Origin: JAVBNU01 sp031551265 | Lineage (GTDB): Bacteria > Cyanobacteriota > Vampirovibrionia > Gastranaerophilales > Gastranaerophilaceae | Assembly: GCA_031551265.1 (NCBI GenBank) | Contig: JAVBNU010000016.1 | Span: 1 to 23,255 of the forward strand | Direction of reading: 5' to 3' | Length of the DNA: 23,255 nt | Part shown: positions 22,501-23,255 of the stretch, one piece after another | Numbering within the stretch: the stretch's first letter is position 1 | Layout: every line of letters begins with the position of its first letter | Program-made: the position numbers and the translations under genes | The notes under the pieces: model-generated | The model's input: the letters and a program-made list of their open reading frames with translations, nothing else | Database searches by the model: none | What the model was told of the DNA's origin: nothing

Positions 22501-23255
22501 TTAAATGCTCGCAACAGCAGAATCTATTGAGTCGGATATTTGTACAATACCGCTCAGGTAGATATCATCAATCGTTTGTGTAATCTGTTCGTTCGGAGCA
22601 ACGAAAATAACTCTGCCGCCTTGTGATACTGCAATTTTGTACAGGTCGCTGAATAAATTTGCGTTTTCCATATCAAAAACTTTAATTTTTTCAAAATTAA
22701 TAATCAGGTTCTTATGTCCTAATGCCAGACTTAAATTAGCATCTTTCAAAAGTTCTTCGACGTAGCGTTTATTGTTAATTTTATTGAGCGAATAAACCAC
22801 GATGTCGTTATTGACCAAGAATTTATTAAAATTACTGTTCGGTGAATCGCCAGCATGCATATTTTGGGCAATATATTTTAATATGTTTTCGTGCCAATTC
22901 TCGCTTTTTGGCACAAAATGATCAATACCTTTTTTGTAACAACTCTCGATTATTTCATTGTTGCTGGTGCTTGAGATGAGTATAATTTTGTATTTTTGTT
23001 CATTGGCTTCACGAAGTTTTACGGTCTCTTCTATTAGTGCGATACCGTCTTTGAGGTCGGGCAGGTATAAATCAACAACGATATAATCAAATTGTTGTTT
23101 TTTTATTTCAGCAATCGCCTCTTCTTTATTTCTCGCTACTGAAGGTGTGAGGCCTATTTTTTTTAAAACTTTTGTAAATCTGTATATTGATAGCTCTAGA
23201 TCGTCGACGACCAGGACGTTTAAGTCGTTCTTGATAGAGAGTTCAACAGGCACAG
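22501..23255 (-). CDS. REC-STAS two-domain regulator (5' end cut by window)
   Basis: The first visible ~135 residues are a response-regulator receiver domain: acidic pair in VLVVDD (13-18), phosphoacceptor Asp61 in YIVVDLYLPD, switch Ser/Thr in LISSTS, and Lys116 in FVPKSE. The last ~100 residues resemble a STAS domain: DIVVYSLNKI, then HKNLIINFEKIKVFDMENAN, then GGRVIFVAPNEQITQTIDDI and a final IVQISDSIDSAVASI. STAS domains act as anti-sigma-factor antagonists or partners in signalling complexes. The Ser usually phosphorylated in the DxSG motif is missing here (FDMENAN), so phosphate control probably acts through the REC domain instead. No DNA-binding domain is seen. The frame is open to the window edge. 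A GTG at 23251-23253 could be the start but has no visible ribosome site within the window, so the start is unresolved. Confidence 0.8.
   Translation of the reverse strand, partial: VPVELSIKNDLNVLVVDDLELSIYRFTKVLKKIGLTPSVARNKEEAIAEIKKQQFDYIVVDLYLPDLKDGIALIEETVKLREANEQKYKIILISSTSNNEIIESCYKKGIDHFVPKSENWHENILKYIAQNMHAGDSPNSNFNKFLVNNDIVVYSLNKINNKRYVEELLKDANLSLALGHKNLIINFEKIKVFDMENANLFSDLYKIAVSQGGRVIFVAPNEQITQTIDDIYLSGIVQISDSIDSAVASI

Noticed and set aside
1..23255. CRISPR arrays, tRNA/rRNA genes, prophage or toxin-antitoxin modules
   Set aside because: No regularly spaced direct repeats, no cloverleaf-like or rRNA sequence, and no integrase, portal, toxin or antitoxin signatures were seen on either strand.

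Overview
The window looks like a chromosomal segment from a low-GC, probably flagellated, Gram-negative-like bacterium. My best guess is the Gastranaerophilales/Vampirovibrionia (Melainabacteria) lineage. That rests on the mix of genes (a compact flagellin, FliS and a FliT-like chaperone, an ansA-type asparaginase, an NfnA-like flavoprotein) and on an Asn/Ser-rich leader ending in 'ISFTG' on one protein, a style I associate with that lineage. The assignment is an inference and has not been tested by any search. No rRNA, tRNA, CRISPR array, phage module or intact insertion sequence was seen. Layout from left to right. (1) The 3' part of fusA (EF-G) ends at 1888 with a hairpin terminator and two short palindromic repeats. 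(2) Facing it, on the minus strand, is an FtsH-like AAA+ zinc metalloprotease without membrane segments. (3) A minus-strand operon (6515 to 4305) encodes an acidic protein of unknown function, FliS, a FliT-like protein and, translationally coupled to them, a cation-diffusion-facilitator transporter. (4) Divergent from it is a plus-strand pair: a Pro/Gln-rich protein with a GspE-N/MshEN-like tandem motif, overlapping an AnsA-type L-asparaginase. (5) A short flagellin gene follows, with a near-consensus sigma-70-type promoter and a strong terminator. (6) A minus-strand gene encodes a membrane-anchored alpha-crystallin (Hsp20)-like protein. (7) A minus-strand operon (14216 to 10148) runs nadE, then a stand-alone FlhA cytoplasmic-domain protein with a DUF4177-like and coiled-coil N-terminus, then an NfnA-like iron-sulfur flavoprotein, a 55-residue four-cysteine miniprotein and a three-helix membrane protein, ending in a 14-bp perfect hairpin. 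(8) A small secreted protein gene on the plus strand overlaps by four bases the end of (9), the minus-strand operon smc-scpA-scpB-rsmI (20677 to 14907), with a good promoter in front of smc. (10) A lone SAM-dependent methyltransferase lies between repeats, followed by a composite GC-rich palindromic block, then rpiB, more repeats, and at the right edge a REC-STAS regulator truncated by the window. The chromosome-structuring operon (smc-scpA-scpB) and the NAD/redox operon are recognisable housekeeping units. The flagellar genes are scattered in at least two places and accompanied by unfamiliar proteins. The most unusual item is the soluble FlhA-C-like protein, which has no membrane export channel and is embedded in an NAD/redox operon. 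In full-length FlhA this domain docks FliS, FliT and FlgN-type chaperones, and FliS and FliT-like genes lie elsewhere in the same window. The intergenic regions carry a dispersed family of short palindromes that, read on the minus strand, begin with GTAG or GTAA. This is the architecture of REP elements mobilised by RAYT transposases.
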